Both the position numbers and the translations under genes were made by a program. Positions 10,990 through 24,420 of a DNA stretch of 64,000 nucleotides are shown one piece after another. The notes beneath the pieces are model-generated. The model made no database searches and had not been told where the DNA came from. It saw only the letters and a program-made list of their open reading frames with translations. The stretch is from Theobroma cacao (taxonomy: Eukaryota; Streptophyta; Magnoliopsida; Malvales; Malvaceae), in contig NC_030854.1 in assembly GCF_000208745.1 (NCBI RefSeq), positions 8,522,961 to 8,586,960 on the forward strand. The letters run 5' to 3'. Every line of letters begins with the position of its first letter. Within the stretch, counting starts at the first letter, position 1.

Positions 10990-13900
10990 AGTAGTAGTAT
11001 TATTTGTTTTTGGTTTTTGTGAGTAGTGGAAGAGAAATGATTGTATTTATACTATAGCACTATTGTAGTGTACTTAAGCAAGTGCTACCAAAAAGTGTTA
11101 ATTTCTTCTTATAAAGAAACAACGGGTCAAATTTAAGATATCTGCCCCAATAGTATTTTTATTTCTTTTTATCTGTTTGTATCATGATAAAGTAATAATT
11201 AATCTCAAATATTTAGAATAATTACACAGAAATTTTATCAGGAAATCTAGTTAACGGCACGATCAATATGAATTCGATTTCGTTAAAAGTGGTATAGGAA
11301 AATATAATTATAAAGACGTGTGGATGGCGATATAAAAGTTGTATGTGCAAAACCATGTTATTTTACTTGAACAACCTTGCCAAACTACTAAGCAAGAGGC
11401 CAATTACATTTACCTACCGTTGTGTGATGGCGAAAAGTGATTGAATTGATTTTCATTAGATGGACAACTACGCGATACTATGGCCTTTTTTTAAAAAAAA
11501 AAGATACATCTCATATGATTGGTCTCCATACTTTGTCTTATCCTTCTTTGATAGTATTTCACTTTCTATTTTCTTTGCTATTTCAATTTGCCAAGAGCAT
11601 TTTTCATGCTTATAACTAAATTTTCTTACTCTTTTTTTTTTTTATTTTCATTAATGATGAAATATCAAGCCAATTAAAAAGCAATTAACTAAATATATTT
11701 ATGTATAACAATTTACTCTAATGAATAATCAAATATTTTGAGTTTGATGAAAAGGAAAAAGTTGCTGCGATGACTTAGTAAGAAATTCTATAAAGACTTG
11801 ATAACCCTTGGCTGTGGAACGCCAAGTCAAGAAAGGAAAGCTCACCTTTTCGTTAATCAAACTTAGAAAGCCAAAAAGGCGAGAGAAAAGATTAAACAAA
11901 ACCAATAATAAAGTAAAGTTTAAGTCACTGGGGATTTCCATATGTTGAGAAAAGATTAATGCCTTTAATGCATTATTGAGCTTGGCTTTATATCAACAAT
12001 CATTAATCAAACGAGTTGCAAGTAAAATAATAGCAGGTGCTTTGATCACCGGAGGATGTGATTAATTTGGATTGGGTAGAGAAAATCCGAGCGACACGTT
12101 TCCATTGGATTCCTAGACCCACTTATCATGACAGGGAAGCTTCCAGCTCGGCTACCGACTTTTTCTTTGGGGGGTTCCAGAATATACCCAATTTTTCTCT
12201 CTCTCCCTTCCACCCAAAGGCCGAAAGCCTAACGTGATGGGAAGGGGAAAGGAATCAAAGCTCCATAGAGAGAGAAACATTAGTGAGTTGATAGTTTGAT
12301 CGTCCAACTACTCATGTGCAATATAAATGTTCATGATATTAGTATTTATTATTTTCAGTATTATTTGTTTCTCATTGAACAATCAACATATTGGACAAAA
12401 TAAACTACTCGAAATTTGAATTAATGGTTTAAAAGTGCCATTACCTTTAAGACAATCGAAATTTTCTTTTAATATTCATTCAGTTTTTCGGGGGCCACTG
12501 CTCGGTTGTTGGGAGAAGGCTAATACTACATTAGAGTTTGAAGATGGGGTATCACTTTTTCTTTATGTAGATACTTAAATCGGCTTGTGTGACCAAAACA
12601 ATCCACCCTTTATTCCTTTCTCTAACAACTTGTTCAATACAAGTTTTTAGTTTAATTACCCAAAAAATGTATCCAAATAAGTTTGATGGCGCCTACTATG
12701 GTTTTGGGGCTACCTATTTCCATGTCAACTTTAGATTAATGATCAGTAGCAATTAGATGTGAAAATAAGAAGAAAAGCATCCTATGTATAAATTACTCCT
12801 AGGCCAAACTTTATCTTGTGGTTAAAGAATTCCGGAATCGATCAGTGAAGTAATACAAGTAATAATTTAAAATTGACTTGAGTTTGTTTGGTCTGTTGGG
12901 AATAAACAAACTTAGGTCTCACTACTAACGCGCAATTCTGCCATTCCCTGACGAAGCCTACACCAATTAGCTGCCGCAGCTAATCAAAATTATGAGCTTT
13001 GGTCTTTTTACTAGATATTACTAGTTCTAACACTTGAGCTATAGATTGAACAAAAGTTTTTGCTTCATGGAAAGAGAAAGGAAAAAAAAATCGATTTCAT
13101 GGGTGACACCACCACCAAATATGATAAATCAAAAGCACCTAACATTTATTTTAGTTTTAGGTATCAGAGGATACAACAAAATTTTCCCAGATCTTGATAT
13201 CCTTCATAATGTGTAGCAAGAAAGAGCTTATAATCTCTTTCTCAAGCTAAATTATTGTTTGTTTCTTGACATTTCACCAACCAAGCATGCTGATTTTTAT
13301 GTAATACCACAAATGCCAGTGTAGTGCAATTAGTAAATTACAATTCCAACTGGACAAGCTTATCCCTCCAAGTCTAGGGTAGGTGGCCAGCCAATTAAGA
13401 GTAGCTATCTCTCTTTGAACGAAAGTCAACAAAATTAATGTTGCTTGGAAATTACACAATGGCCCCCCTGTGAAGAGGATCTAAATTTTCTTTCATTTTT
13501 AAGAAACCCCTTCTCTCTTTCCATGGAAAATTTGTGTTCATAGTGAAGAATGTGTGTAACCAAAATAAACCCCCATTAAAAATTAAAACAAAAAGAATAC
13601 GAATATTTGATTTATTAATTAGTATATAATTTTCTTACTTAAAATAATATAAATTTAAATCCTTTTTTTTTTAAATTAAAAAATTAAAAATCAAAGAAAA
13701 AGACCTCCCCTTAGATCAAGAAATAAAAAGCATGGAAACCCAATTTCTACAGAGCACATTACGATTACAATTGTTGAAACTGTACTCAGAGCTCAACTAA
13801 CACTAGAAAACTAGCTAGGAAAGTGCTTTCCCAGGCGGAATTTTCAATGCATGAAATCATGATATCTTAACTACCTTCAATATCCAACCTATAAAACATT

Positions 13901-15430
13901 ATTTTACACATGTTTGTAATTTTGTTTCCCGTGCCATTTTATTCCCATCTGACAATGTATGACAATTGGATGTGGCACAAAAAGCATCTAAGATATCTTT
14001 CAAGTTTTCTTGATGAAAGGTTTGAAAGGTTGTTAATTAAATAGCAAAAGCTCTAAAAAAAATTAAATAAAAGAATAGTTAGAATCAAATGAGAAAAATA
14101 TAGAATTTATATTTAATTAAATTTTAAAGGAACCAAGTTGGTACATTTTGGTCTGTCTAATTAATCATATTATTTAAGAAGGTTGTTAGACCTTATTCAC
14201 ATATAGTACTATTGGTCTACTTTTAGTCTAATTCTAATGATTAAAAATATCATTTTAAACTATATAGCACGCCTTTTAAGTTCTATTATAATAATTTTTG
14301 TCAAAAAAGACACGATTTCATGATCAACGAAAAACTTAAAGATCTATAGAAGCTTGGCATCGACACTAGGCTTTCTTTGATAAGTAATAGAATTGAAGGG
14401 ATTCTTATCAAGAACATATATCAATCGATTGCAATTGTATTTGATTCAAGTGGACTCGAGAATGAGCTTTAAAAGATTCGAAATTTTAGAATCTGTTTTG
14501 TCTAACTTTTTTTAGTTTAAAAGTTATTATGAAATTTTTATGAAAATAATAATTTTTAAAATTAAGGTAAAGCTATTTCATAATCAATTTGGCAAAATAA
14601 ATTATATAAATTTTAATTTTTATTAAAATTACCATAAATGATATTTATGCTATTTTTAATAATCTAATAAATCAAAACGGAACAAGTTTGCTTTTAGCTT
14701 ATATACGATTGCAGATGTTAAAATCAAAAAAATCTATGCAAAAATGGAATAATTCTCAAACTTTGTATAATAGTAATAATATTATATTTTTGTTGATTTA
14801 GTAAGCAATCGGACTATGATGCTTCAATTTTCAAAAAAGATGAAAAAAGAGAAAACGATGTATTTGACATTAAAATTCTTTTTGGTGAACAAGAGAGAAA
14901 ACATTTAAATAATATTTGAATGCAACTTTAAATTTTGGATTTTTGCTCTTACTCTTTGTAAGAACAAAAAAATCATAGATTTTACTGTTCTATTGCTAAG
15001 TTTTTTGGTTTTTTTTTTCTAGTAGTTTATGTAGAAATAGAGGTAGAGGAGAATGAGATTGTGATTTGTGTTAAAGAATGGTGATTTACAAAGGGAAAGA
15101 GAGAAGAGAGAGATCGATTGAGAGAGAAAGGTATTTCCTCAAAAGTTGATATATTTTTAAAAGAAAAAAAGAGAAAGCTCTTATGTGGAGCTTTTCGTTA
15201 AACTATTTTTTTTTAATTTTGTTTTTTTAAAAAAGGTCTTTTTTTTAAAGAGTTTATCAAAATCTTATTTGACATATTTTTTACTTTTAAGAGAAAGATA
15301 AATTTCAAAAAAAATTAAGTCAAATAGGCACTTAAATTGATAAAGTGAAAGATTGAAATTAGTTATAAAATATAGAAAAAAAAATAGAAGAACCAGAATA
15401 AGCATAAAAGTATAGAGGAACAGAAAATTG
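10990..15430. other. Intergenic, no gene seen
   Basis: AT-rich DNA with poly(A)/poly(T) runs. Short ORFs here (for example 11437-11619, 11729-11941, 13034-13216) have no recognisable motif and lack coding character. The first 200 bases hold the NHL promoter. No LTR or transposase signature was found. Confidence 0.55.
11125..11130 (-). promoter_or_regulatory. W-box core upstream of the NHL gene
   Basis: TTGACC on the minus strand is about 365 bp upstream of the ATG. W-boxes bind WRKY factors, and NHL genes are often defence-induced (known), so control by WRKY is plausible. A single hexamer can occur by chance. Confidence 0.3.
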
Positions 15431-15431
15431 C

Positions 15432-15550
15432 GTGGTAGAAGCCAAGGATATCCTCTAGTACATGTTGCGGGTTCAATGTGCCTTTGCCCATAGGGCTAGT
15501 GGATCCCAAAAGTCAGCTTTTGGGCACTGAGATTTAAGCTGATTCCCATC
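15432..15550 (+). mobile_element. SINE-like, tRNA-derived patch
   Basis: An A-box-like 'gtggtagaagcc' is followed about 35 bases later by the B-box-like GGGTTCAATGTGCC, the spacing of a pol III promoter. Two adjacent hairpins follow: GCCC-ATA-GGGC (15486-15496) and CCCAAAAG-TCAG-CTTTTGGG (15505-15524). No clear target duplication or tail is seen. It could be chance or a decayed tRNA-like repeat. Confidence 0.35.
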
Positions 15551-16805
15551 CCTTACGTTGTTGTTTGTACAAAGTCCCTACCGCAAATCTTCTTTGAATC
15601 TCTAAAAAAAAAGTCCTAATTCTGCTTTGATTTTTGTATATTCTTTTTATTCTTTTTCATCTCTTTTTCCCACTGCTACTTTTATTTGATCACTTCAGAG
15701 CGTGTAGCACACGTCCTATTAGACCTTTTTTAAGAAAATTGCTTCGCCCCCTCTAACAAGTCATGGCTCTGAAAGAGACAAAATTGAAAAAGTGGGGAAG
15801 GAACTCTTGATTGATAGCTAGGGAATTCTCGTGGCAGAAAACTCCAAACTAAAAGTAAGAAAAAGATGGAAAATGGAAAAGAAAGGATTAATTTTACGGC
15901 AATCAAGTCATAAAATATATTAAATAAATTTTTTTCCCTAACTCTAAATTGAAGTGATTAAGCACTAATTGCATGACTTTGATTGTAAAATCAGTGAGAC
16001 AAGTAGTGGTAAATTGTGGTCCACAATCATTTGGATGTTTCCATCAATATGATAAAAAGAAGACCAATTCAAGGCATGGGTATGACTTAAGGGGCTAGTT
16101 ATCAAAGATATGGATGGACATGAAGCAATGCAAGTATGCTGATAATTACATGTATATATGACTAAGTAGCTCTTTATTCTTTTTTTTTTTTTTGTGCGTT
16201 AGCAATACAACTTTCGTAAGTCTCTATCAGTCCAGCATTTAACTCTTGTCTCTCACCACGGTTGCTGCCAAAAGAAAAGAAAAAACGAAATTTTCTATGC
16301 TGTAAATGCTAATGTTTCAAAAGTTGCAATGTTTTTATCATGGGTAAATTAAGATGGCTACACACGATTTTCCAATTATGATAACCTTCCAAACGCGCAT
16401 TTCTATGTGGATGCATTGAAACAGTCGGCTTCTTTGCCGGTGCAAGTACAAAATAGAATTCACCACTCTTTTGTCTCTTTAATTTATTGCTCCATGTGGT
16501 AGCTAAAGTCAAGGTCATGCCATCCGAATATGCGAAGTTTCACATGGTGTCACATTGCAGGAAGCTTCTCCTTTGTTGACACGAAGCCTATTACTTGTTT
16601 TTTGTGCTGAAAATTTATTAAATTAAAGAGAAAAAAAGTTCCAAAATCATAAAGGAAGATGTTTGTTGAGATATAAATGAAATAAGTAAATACATTTATG
16701 GGCAGATTTTTGTTGTCAAATGAAACGTTATGAGATGCCTTGGCACAATAAGAACCTCTCGACTCCATGAAATTCATTTAGCATTTTTTTTTCTCAAATC
16801 ATTAG
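15551..16805. other. Intergenic, no gene seen
   Basis: Short ORFs only (16309-16518 and 16550-16777, minus) with no family motif. There is a poly(T) run near 16180. Confidence 0.5.
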
Positions 16806-16960
16806 AAGTGACGGATTCAAAATTTTACAAAAAAGTGATTAAAAAATAATTATATAAAATTTTAAATTTATATATTTTAAGTTTTAACATATAATAATAA
16901 AAAATTAAAAATTACGAGATGGTGACCATTATTTCTATTACCACCTTGACTCCGCTACTG
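16806..16960. mobile_element. hAT-like MITE, 155 bp
   Basis: The left end AAGTGACGGATTCAAAA and the reverse complement of the right end (CAGTAGCGGAGTCAAGG) are imperfect terminal inverted repeats of the 'CAGTGGCGGAGCC' kind common in plant hAT MITEs. The interior is almost pure A/T. The flanks ATCATTAG (16798-16805) and GTCACGAG (16961-16968) match at 5 of 8 bases, a possible decayed 8-bp duplication. Confidence 0.5.
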
Positions 16961-16968
16961 GTCACGAG

Positions 16969-19900
16969 CATGCATACAACAGCAATTAATACCACAACCT
17001 TCAGTCCATGAGATAGACAGGAAGTTCGGGAAATTTGTTGGTAAGGAATAGCCCATCAATTAAAAAACAAAGTAGATTTTGAGATGAAAAAATAAAGGAA
17101 AACATGTCTCTAAAGCTTGGTTTAATGAATGAAGAAAGATTCATTTCCAAAACAGAAATGGCAGGGGATGGCCTGCTGATAGAAAAGAAATTACAACCAC
17201 TCTTATGGAAGTCGACAATGAATACAAGCCAGGAAGAAGAAAAATCAACCCCCCTAATCAACTCTGGGTAATGCCCCATTTGACACAGGTCAGATTTATC
17301 TTAATCAGATCCTTAACCTTAACTTGAATATATTATTCAATAGATAATAGAGATGATACACAATTAAGAGAGACAGAGAGAGAGATTGTCTCATGTTTTT
17401 GTTGATTTGGAATTTGGAATCCATGATTTAAACCCATCATTTAGCACCTAATCTCTTTCTCATATCCCTTGAGTGCCCGTCCCCGTCTTAGCAGGGTTCA
17501 GAGCGAGTCATACAGTGGTCCCTCTTATCGCAATCAAGGAATCTTATCATTTTCATATATATCACGTTATTCAAACTTCATGGTTTGATTAGGGATATTG
17601 ATATCCATATAGCATAGGTTGCTATAAAAGTTAAAAGGCCAGACCAATTAGGCCTTGTCACCTTCCTTCCACTTGCATCACTATGACACAAATTAGTGGA
17701 TCAAACGTGTCTATTTTAAAACCTTATCCCTCCTAACCAAAATGCTCTAATTCTAGATTTTGGTTGATGAAGTTTTGGTGATTTTCAACATGGAAACCAG
17801 TTTTTTCATGTAGAAGAATAGTAAATCATCAATGGAAATTACAGAACAAGTGAAAGCCACTTAAGAAAAGATAACACTGGATTGTAATTGAGTTCTATGA
17901 TCCAAAATTTGTTTACTAAGGCAGCTGAAATAGAAACATAGGCCAAATTTACATGTCACAACAATCTATATCAAATTTTGAATTCCCTATATGCAACTGA
18001 AATTCAACAAAATTATGCTGCTGACTATGAGTGAAATGAATTGATATGGTTACTATGCAGAGTCTTCATTGAACTGTATGTGGAGTATATGGCCATTCTA
18101 CATCATCAATCATGATAAGCAATTAGGCTTTAAAGAAGAAAGGGAGACAGGAGAAATGCAAAAGGGCATTTGCCATTCAAAAGGAGCAAAATTGGCTGAA
18201 TCAACAGGCTGCATTGCTATGTCTATTTTCGATGGGTATACTCAAGATTCATACTAGTTCTCTTTCACTGGCTTCCTCTGTTTTAGAATACTTGCATCTT
18301 GTCAACTCAGCGGTACAAGAAATTCAGTTAATTTTGTTTATGAAAAGCAAGGGATAATCAGATTACCAATGGTAGGGAACATTCATTTAGCAGAATCCAA
18401 TTTTTGGGTCTCTTAATCCTTCAAAAACATCATGTATCTTATGTTTGAGAATGACTACTATCATTCAAGGAAAGCACTGCAATTTTGAAGTATAACATAT
18501 AAAACATCCAGCCCAGTGATTTTTCATCTTCATACCTACAAGCATCGAAAAGCATATGTCAGTTCTTTTCACCATACAAAAGGACAGTAGAGCAAGTTGT
18601 CTAAAGCAAGATATATTAATTTCTTCGAACTAATAACTGCCAAAAGCGGTGATGCAAGAATCATTAAGATGCTTTCACCTAAAAAGTCAGGCCAAACGCA
18701 GAAGTTGATGTCCTAACTAATGGTTACTCCAAAGCAATGAAATGGGAGGGAGTAGGTACATTGACTGTCTTCTAATATGACCCTAATATCTTAAGGCCAT
18801 TTCTTCAAAGATTGATGCAAGACAGATACATTAAGTCGAACATTTCTCTTGAAACAATGCCAACTTTGCATGTTCTATACTGTCCGAATCAAGAAAAATC
18901 TATGATTACCAAATTTAGAGTCCTTTTGAAACAGAGCAGCAAAATCGAGAAAATTAAATTGATTTTCCAAATTATAAAGTATCATATCCTACTGATCTAG
19001 CACAATAATTTGCTATAAATCAACTATGTTATCAATATTCAAAAATAAACAGGACTCTCAAGGCTCAACCACTGAAAACAGCAACACAAGCAATTGTGAT
19101 CAACCTCAAATTGCTCCAACTGACAACATGACAATGAAATCCGTTGACCATGAATCTTATCATTATCGAACTTTAGCATTTGCAAGACTTGAAAACAGCA
19201 TTTTTAAGGTCAGAAACATTGTCCATGACTCATCCCAAAACATAGATTGGGCTTTTCTTACCATCCTTAAAGAATGGGCTTTGATTCATCACCCAGGAAT
19301 CAGTTAACAGTTTCTTTGGGTCTTCTTGGATTTTTGAGTCGAGAATTTTATCTAGTTTATGATAAATTTTATGTATAATTAATTATATTTAATTCAAAAT
19401 ATAAAAATGTACATGATTGGATAGCGAATATAATATTAGATAAATTGACTATTGAGAGTCAGTGCTTTAGGATTTTCCTATTCTTTAATCTACAACTCTC
19501 TAATGGATGATATTTTTAATGTTTTCCAAATGGAAGAGGAGACCTAGCTTTATTCTTTTATAATAAATCCTTAATATTACTCATAATAGGATTTAGAATT
19601 GTTTAGACAAGCTTAAACTATAAGTCCACAAATAATATTAGAGTTTGATTTTTTATTTTATTAGATCGAATTATGGATTATAATATAATTTATTATCAAA
19701 ATTGAACTAACCTAGTCTGATTTTGATAAAAGGAAAAAACAATTAAACAATATAAGTTCGAATTTTAATTATTCAAAAAAATTTAGCAATATCCCACTTG
19801 AATTATATTATTTAAATTCAAATTTTAAAACCAAACTTTACTTAAAAATGACTCAAAAGGTAACACAACCAAGAACTTTATAAGGTTAATTTAAAATAAA

Positions 19901-20520
19901 TTGGTTTTTAGACTCAATCCTATCAAAATGAATTCAATAAGCACCACAAAAAAAGCACACAATAAATTCCGTCAGCGATGGTGTTGGCATCAATTTATTA
20001 ATGCAATTAGCGTCACCATTTTTTGAGGAAATATTCCATCGAAATATTCCTACATATAGAAAGCCTTAAATTCTTGGCCCTTGCTACCCCCACCCCCTAG
20101 CTGTGCCCTCCCTCCTTTTGCTCCTGTGCATTGTGCCCCCGCTCGGACTTGCCTTCCCTTGCTGGGCCCCTCGCACGGGCCATCGTTAAGATAACATAAC
20201 TCATCCTTAGTCATTAATGATTTAGTTTTCTTTAGTACACAAAAGCTCAAAAAAATGTGGCATGCATGAATAATTTGAATTAAACAATTGCAGTATCAAC
20301 TATTGGCTTTTTTTTCTTAGGCCAAAAGCTATTGGTCTCTATATGCATTGTGTATTATTTTAGAAAATATTTTCTTGGCGGAATACTAAAGTTAAAACAA
20401 GTGGCACCATTTTTATATGAGTTGTCAATTTAAATATAAGAAAAAATATTATACTTTTTTTATTTCTTTTTAAAAAGTTTGGAACTTAATTTTTTGAATA
20501 AATAATATATGTATCTATCA
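16969..20520. other. Intergenic, no gene seen
   Basis: This is moderately AT-rich sequence. The ORFs at 17001-17279 (minus), 18069-18257 and 19026-19307 (plus) were read and show no known domain or convincing codon pattern. 19942 carries CACCACAAAAAAAGC, weakly like a CACTA terminal repeat. 20075-20170 is a locally C-rich patch. Confidence 0.5.
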
Positions 20521-20529
20521 TTACCTTTA

Positions 20530-20640
20530 ATATATATATATATATGTATGNGTATCTATCATTACTTAACTATATATATATATATGTATGTATATATATA
20601 TATATATATGTATGTATATATATATATATGTATGTATCTA
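20530..20640. repeat. (TA)n/(TATG)n microsatellite with an N
   Basis: TA tracts alternate with 'tatgtatg', and the unit 'gtatctatcattac' occurs twice. The N at 20551 sits between two near-identical copies, so copy number may be mis-assembled. Confidence 0.85.
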
Positions 20641-20650
20641 TCATTGAGAG

Positions 20651-21340
20651 CATGGGTGGGCTGACCTTAAGGAGAGTGGTGCCACATGACACCACTCATT
20701 TAGTAAAATTTTTACTTATTATACAACTTTTATAGAGTTTTATTAAGTTTTATGTAGTTAATAATACTAATGAACTCATTAATTTTTTTATAATTTTGTA
20801 AGGAATGGGGTCAAAGATTTTAAGTCAAAGTAAATTTATTACAAGTAATTTATATATTAATATTTAAATATTACATGAAAAGATAAAAAAAAGTTCCTTT
20901 TATAATTTAAGATTTTATTAAAAAAAAATCAAAACCTAAACTACTCTCCCTCTCTATCCTACTTTTAAGACCCGTAGTGACGCTTGCTCTTCTTGGTCAT
21001 TGGTTGAGTTTTTCATTTTTCCTATTTAAAATTCAAGTTCCATATCAAATGAGTGACGAGTGGACGAATGATTGCTGTGTGACATATATTGAAAAATATA
21101 TATTTGTTAATGTTTCTATTGGTGTTATCATGCGCCATTTTCAAAATATGAAAAATTGTCATGGATAATTATAATTATTTTAAATAATTTTAATTATATT
21201 AAATGAATGTACTGAATTTATATTTTCTTTAATTTAATGTTAAAACTTATAATTTATGACTTTTAATATATTTATATTTTTTAATTCTTATTATTATTTT
21301 AGTTATGACATTACTCAAAAAATTTTTGGATCCGTCCCTG
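20651..21340. mobile_element. Non-autonomous hAT-type element, 690 bp, 8-bp TSD
   Basis: It is flanked by a perfect 8-bp duplication ATTGAGAG (20643-20650 and 21341-21348). The termini are CATGGGTGGGCTG and, reverse-complemented, CAGGGACGGATCC; both begin CA and match in about 6 of 10 positions. The 8-bp duplication and CA-G-rich ends are typical of hAT (known). The interior is AT-rich and noncoding; the short ORF 20977-21168 shows no transposase motif. Confidence 0.75.
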
Positions 21341-21348
21341 ATTGAGAG

Positions 21349-22289
21349 TGTTTGAAACCGTTTCAAACTTGCTTTTCAAATAAATTTTTAGTTCAATGCT
21401 TGAATTTGATTATAGAGTTTCTCATATTTTATTTGTTTAGGAATTAGACTTATGTAAGGACCGACATAGTCAAAAATATTCTTGTATAATTGTGTATCAA
21501 GTGTAAGAAAGATCCAAAAGAAGGCCACTTTTGGTTAGCAAGTTATGTTGCAAATGACATGCTTGGTTGATTGTTGGGTACAGCATAAATATCTCTTGAC
21601 ATTAAAATTTGTTAAGTCTTATCGATTTTCAAAATAATTTTTTTATTTTTTAATTTTCGAGTTTTAGAATTATTATTCCAAGGTCAAACATTTGGTAGCT
21701 CGAATTGAAGTAAGTATACTTTATTTGATCTATGTTTTATGATTGTTATGGATGAGTTTACCTGTCTTTGACACTATGTTGAATTGTTTGTGATTATCGT
21801 TGTTCTTTTATTACCATGTTCCTTAAAATACATATGTACTATGTACATTGAATTTATGTTATGCCGTGAACTAATGTAGATATAATAATAATAGAACATG
21901 TAAATTAATAATATTATTGAATTTGATTATAAGTAGTATGAAAAGGAGTATGAAATTTGATGCATTTGATATTATTATATGACGATGAATATACAACTGA
22001 AAGCAACATTTGGAAGTTCTAATTAAGTTATTGTTAATCACAATCATTTCCAATTAAAAAGAGTTAAGTTATAACATAATCTTAATGTTACAAAATGTAT
22101 AAAGAAGAACATGCTAGTGGCCAAACAACTGCTATGATAAATGCATACTTTTAATGTACGACCTCTTAATAGTCTAGTATTCATAGTCTTATTCATAGTC
22201 AATGAAATTGTATTTCGTGATTTTCCACCAACTGCAAATTTTTTGTTGTTGCAATAATCAAATTAATGATAACTCAATTAGAGTTACAA
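21349..22289. other. Unassigned AT-rich sequence before the CACTA remnant
   Basis: No ORF or repeat is recognised. It may be the 5' region of the CACTA element that follows, but no terminal repeat supports this. Confidence 0.4.
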
Positions 22290-24170
22290 AATAGAAAGTG
22301 ATCAGTCTTGGATGTACTATTAGCTAGGTCAAAATGGATATGTTCCTAAATGGAGATGAAGAATTTATTGATCTAAAATTTAATCAACATAAATTTATAA
22401 ATAAGAATAAGATTAGATGCCTTTACTTCGAAAGTAAAAACAATAAGTATCTCGAGTGTTTATAAGGTGTGACACAATCTATTTTTACCAGACTTTTACT
22501 GATGCTTACACAAGATGGAATGCACAGGGGTAGTATAAAGTTGGACGATCTTCAAGAAGTAGAAATGAGGTTGAACCAATGTATGAAGGGGGTATACAAA
22601 ATCCGTAGGCTAGAATAGTTAGGGATGTTGCAAGTCTAGATTTTGATTTAATGCTAGTCATGATAATGAGTTAAGGTTTGAGGAAGAAGATCTAAATCCT
22701 AATGCAACCAACTTCTACTATTTGTTGATGATGTGAATAAACCATTATGGTCAGGTTGCACAAAACACACAAAGCTTTCAATTGTGTCATAACTTTTAAA
22801 TGTTAAATCATATTTTGTCATCTCATAGAAGTAGTAAAAAATATGTTACCAACAGACAAAACTTTACCGTAAAACTTCTATAAAATGAAGAAAAAGATGA
22901 CAAAAATTGATCTTAGTTATGTTAAAATACAGTCCTGTAATTCAGGATCCTATCATTGCCAAGGAAAGGCTTTGGTTTGAGCAGGCAATGGAGTAATACA
23001 AGGACAAGATGGTTGTGAACCAAACTGTATTCATTGGTGGAATATCTAGGGACCATATTTATTTTTGGTTAATTTGGTTGTAAAAGCTAATGAAGCCAAA
23101 TTGTGATTGAAAAGTTCCATCACCAACCCAACAAACAAATTTGAGCTCCCAATCATTACTTTGCTATAGTGGTTGTTTAAAAGAAAAAAACATATATTTC
23201 TATAAAAATAATTGCATACTGTTTTATGAACAAGCTACTGAGTTGACATATTATTTGGTTTGATCATCCTAAATATAAAATTAATAAATCAAGTGAGAAA
23301 GGCAAAAAAAAAAAAAAACCATACAAGATTTTGTGCTACTGGATTCCTATGTTGAGACTTCAAAGGTTTTATATGTCATTAAAAATCGTTAAACATATGA
23401 CATGGCATGCGCATAATAAAAGTCATGATGTGGTGCTTATATAACCTATTTATGGTGAGGTTCGGCAACACTTCAATCGCACTCATTAGTCTTTTGCATT
23501 GGAAGACCAAAACTTGAAACTCAAGTTATGTGAAGATGGTTTTAGTACAATTAGACTGATTGCAAAATCGTATTCTGTTTGACAAGTCATGCTTACTAGG
23601 TACAATTTACCCTTGCGGATGTTTATGAAGTAGTCATACATTTTCCTTGATATGGTTAATCAAAAAGAAAAGGCCTAAGGTAAAACATAGTTGTTTTCTT
23701 AAGACCATTCATAGATGAGTTGAAATTATTGTGGAACAATGGTGTTGTTACTTATAATGATCATAGAAAATTAAATTTTTGATTGAGAGTGGCATTGTTG
23801 CGAACAATTAATAAATTTTCAAATTTTCATGTTCATATTACATGAAACATATTAAGTCTTTCATATTGAAGCATGGCAAGAAGCCTTGTTTTTTGTTTTA
23901 TCGTCATCATCAATTCTTGCCACTTAATCATCCTTTTACAATGTTAAAAGATAAATTTTGAAAAAAAGTTGAGCCTAACTCTCCAATTTCTCGATTATTA
24001 GGTGAAAACATTTTGACACAGCTTAATTCCCTTCCTCATATCACACTGAGACAAAATGTTTCGAATAAAAGATTTTGGGTTTTTGTCAAAGTCATAATTG
24101 GATGAAGAAAAGTATATTTTGAGAGTTACCTTATTAGCGTATTATTCTTATTTGTCACAATTTGGATTTC
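22290..24170 (+). pseudogene. CACTA (En/Spm) TNP2-type transposase, decayed
   Basis: Motifs appear in the order of the TNP2 family but in shifting frames with many stops: DQSWMYY near 22300; a 'NATNFYYLL...PLWSGCTKHTKLS' type block near 22700-22780; 'MLPTDKTLP' with 'NFYKMKKKM' near 22840-22890; 'MTWHAHNKSHD' near 23399; 'LKLCEDGFSTIRLIAKSYSV' near 23520; 'YNLPLRMFMK' near 23600; 'FLRPFIDELKLLWNNGVVTY' near 23695-23755; 'LKHGKKPCFF' near 23868; and a 'HNWMKKSI..' block near 24090. TNP2 catalyses cut-and-paste transposition. No intact frame remains. The ends of the element were not found. Confidence 0.8.
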
Positions 24171-24420
24171 TTTTGAAAATCTTTTCTTTATTCTTCCAAT
24201 GCTAGAATGCCATACTAAGTCTTTAACTTGAAAGACTTTCATTGGTGTAAGAAGTCTAGCTTGGGTAAAATGCTTGTATCCTTACAAGAGCTCAGCACTG
24301 CACAATAATATATTGGCAAAATGACAGATTTCTCAAAGCCTATACATAACATTAGCTAACACCCTTAACCTATCAACCCTAAAAGGTTACCCACCAAAAT
24401 TCTAATCCTTGAATCATTAT
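24171..24420. other. Unassigned flank between CACTA remnant and LTR
   Basis: No gene or repeat recognised. It is contiguous in origin with the sequence after 29733, since a 5-bp duplication frames the LTR between them. Confidence 0.4.

Noticed and set aside
17001..19307. ORFs at 17001-17279, 18069-18257 and 19026-19307 as genes
   Set aside because: Short, with no motif, no supporting splice structure and no recognisable homologue.
19942..19960. CACCACAAAAAAAGC as the 5' terminal repeat of the CACTA element at 22290-24170
   Set aside because: It is close to CACTACAAAAAA but no matching inverted end or 3-bp duplication was found, and a separate hAT-type element lies between.
20050..20250. 66-codon minus ORF in a GC-rich patch
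   Set aside because: Gly/Ala/Lys-rich low complexity with no start context or motif; likely chance.
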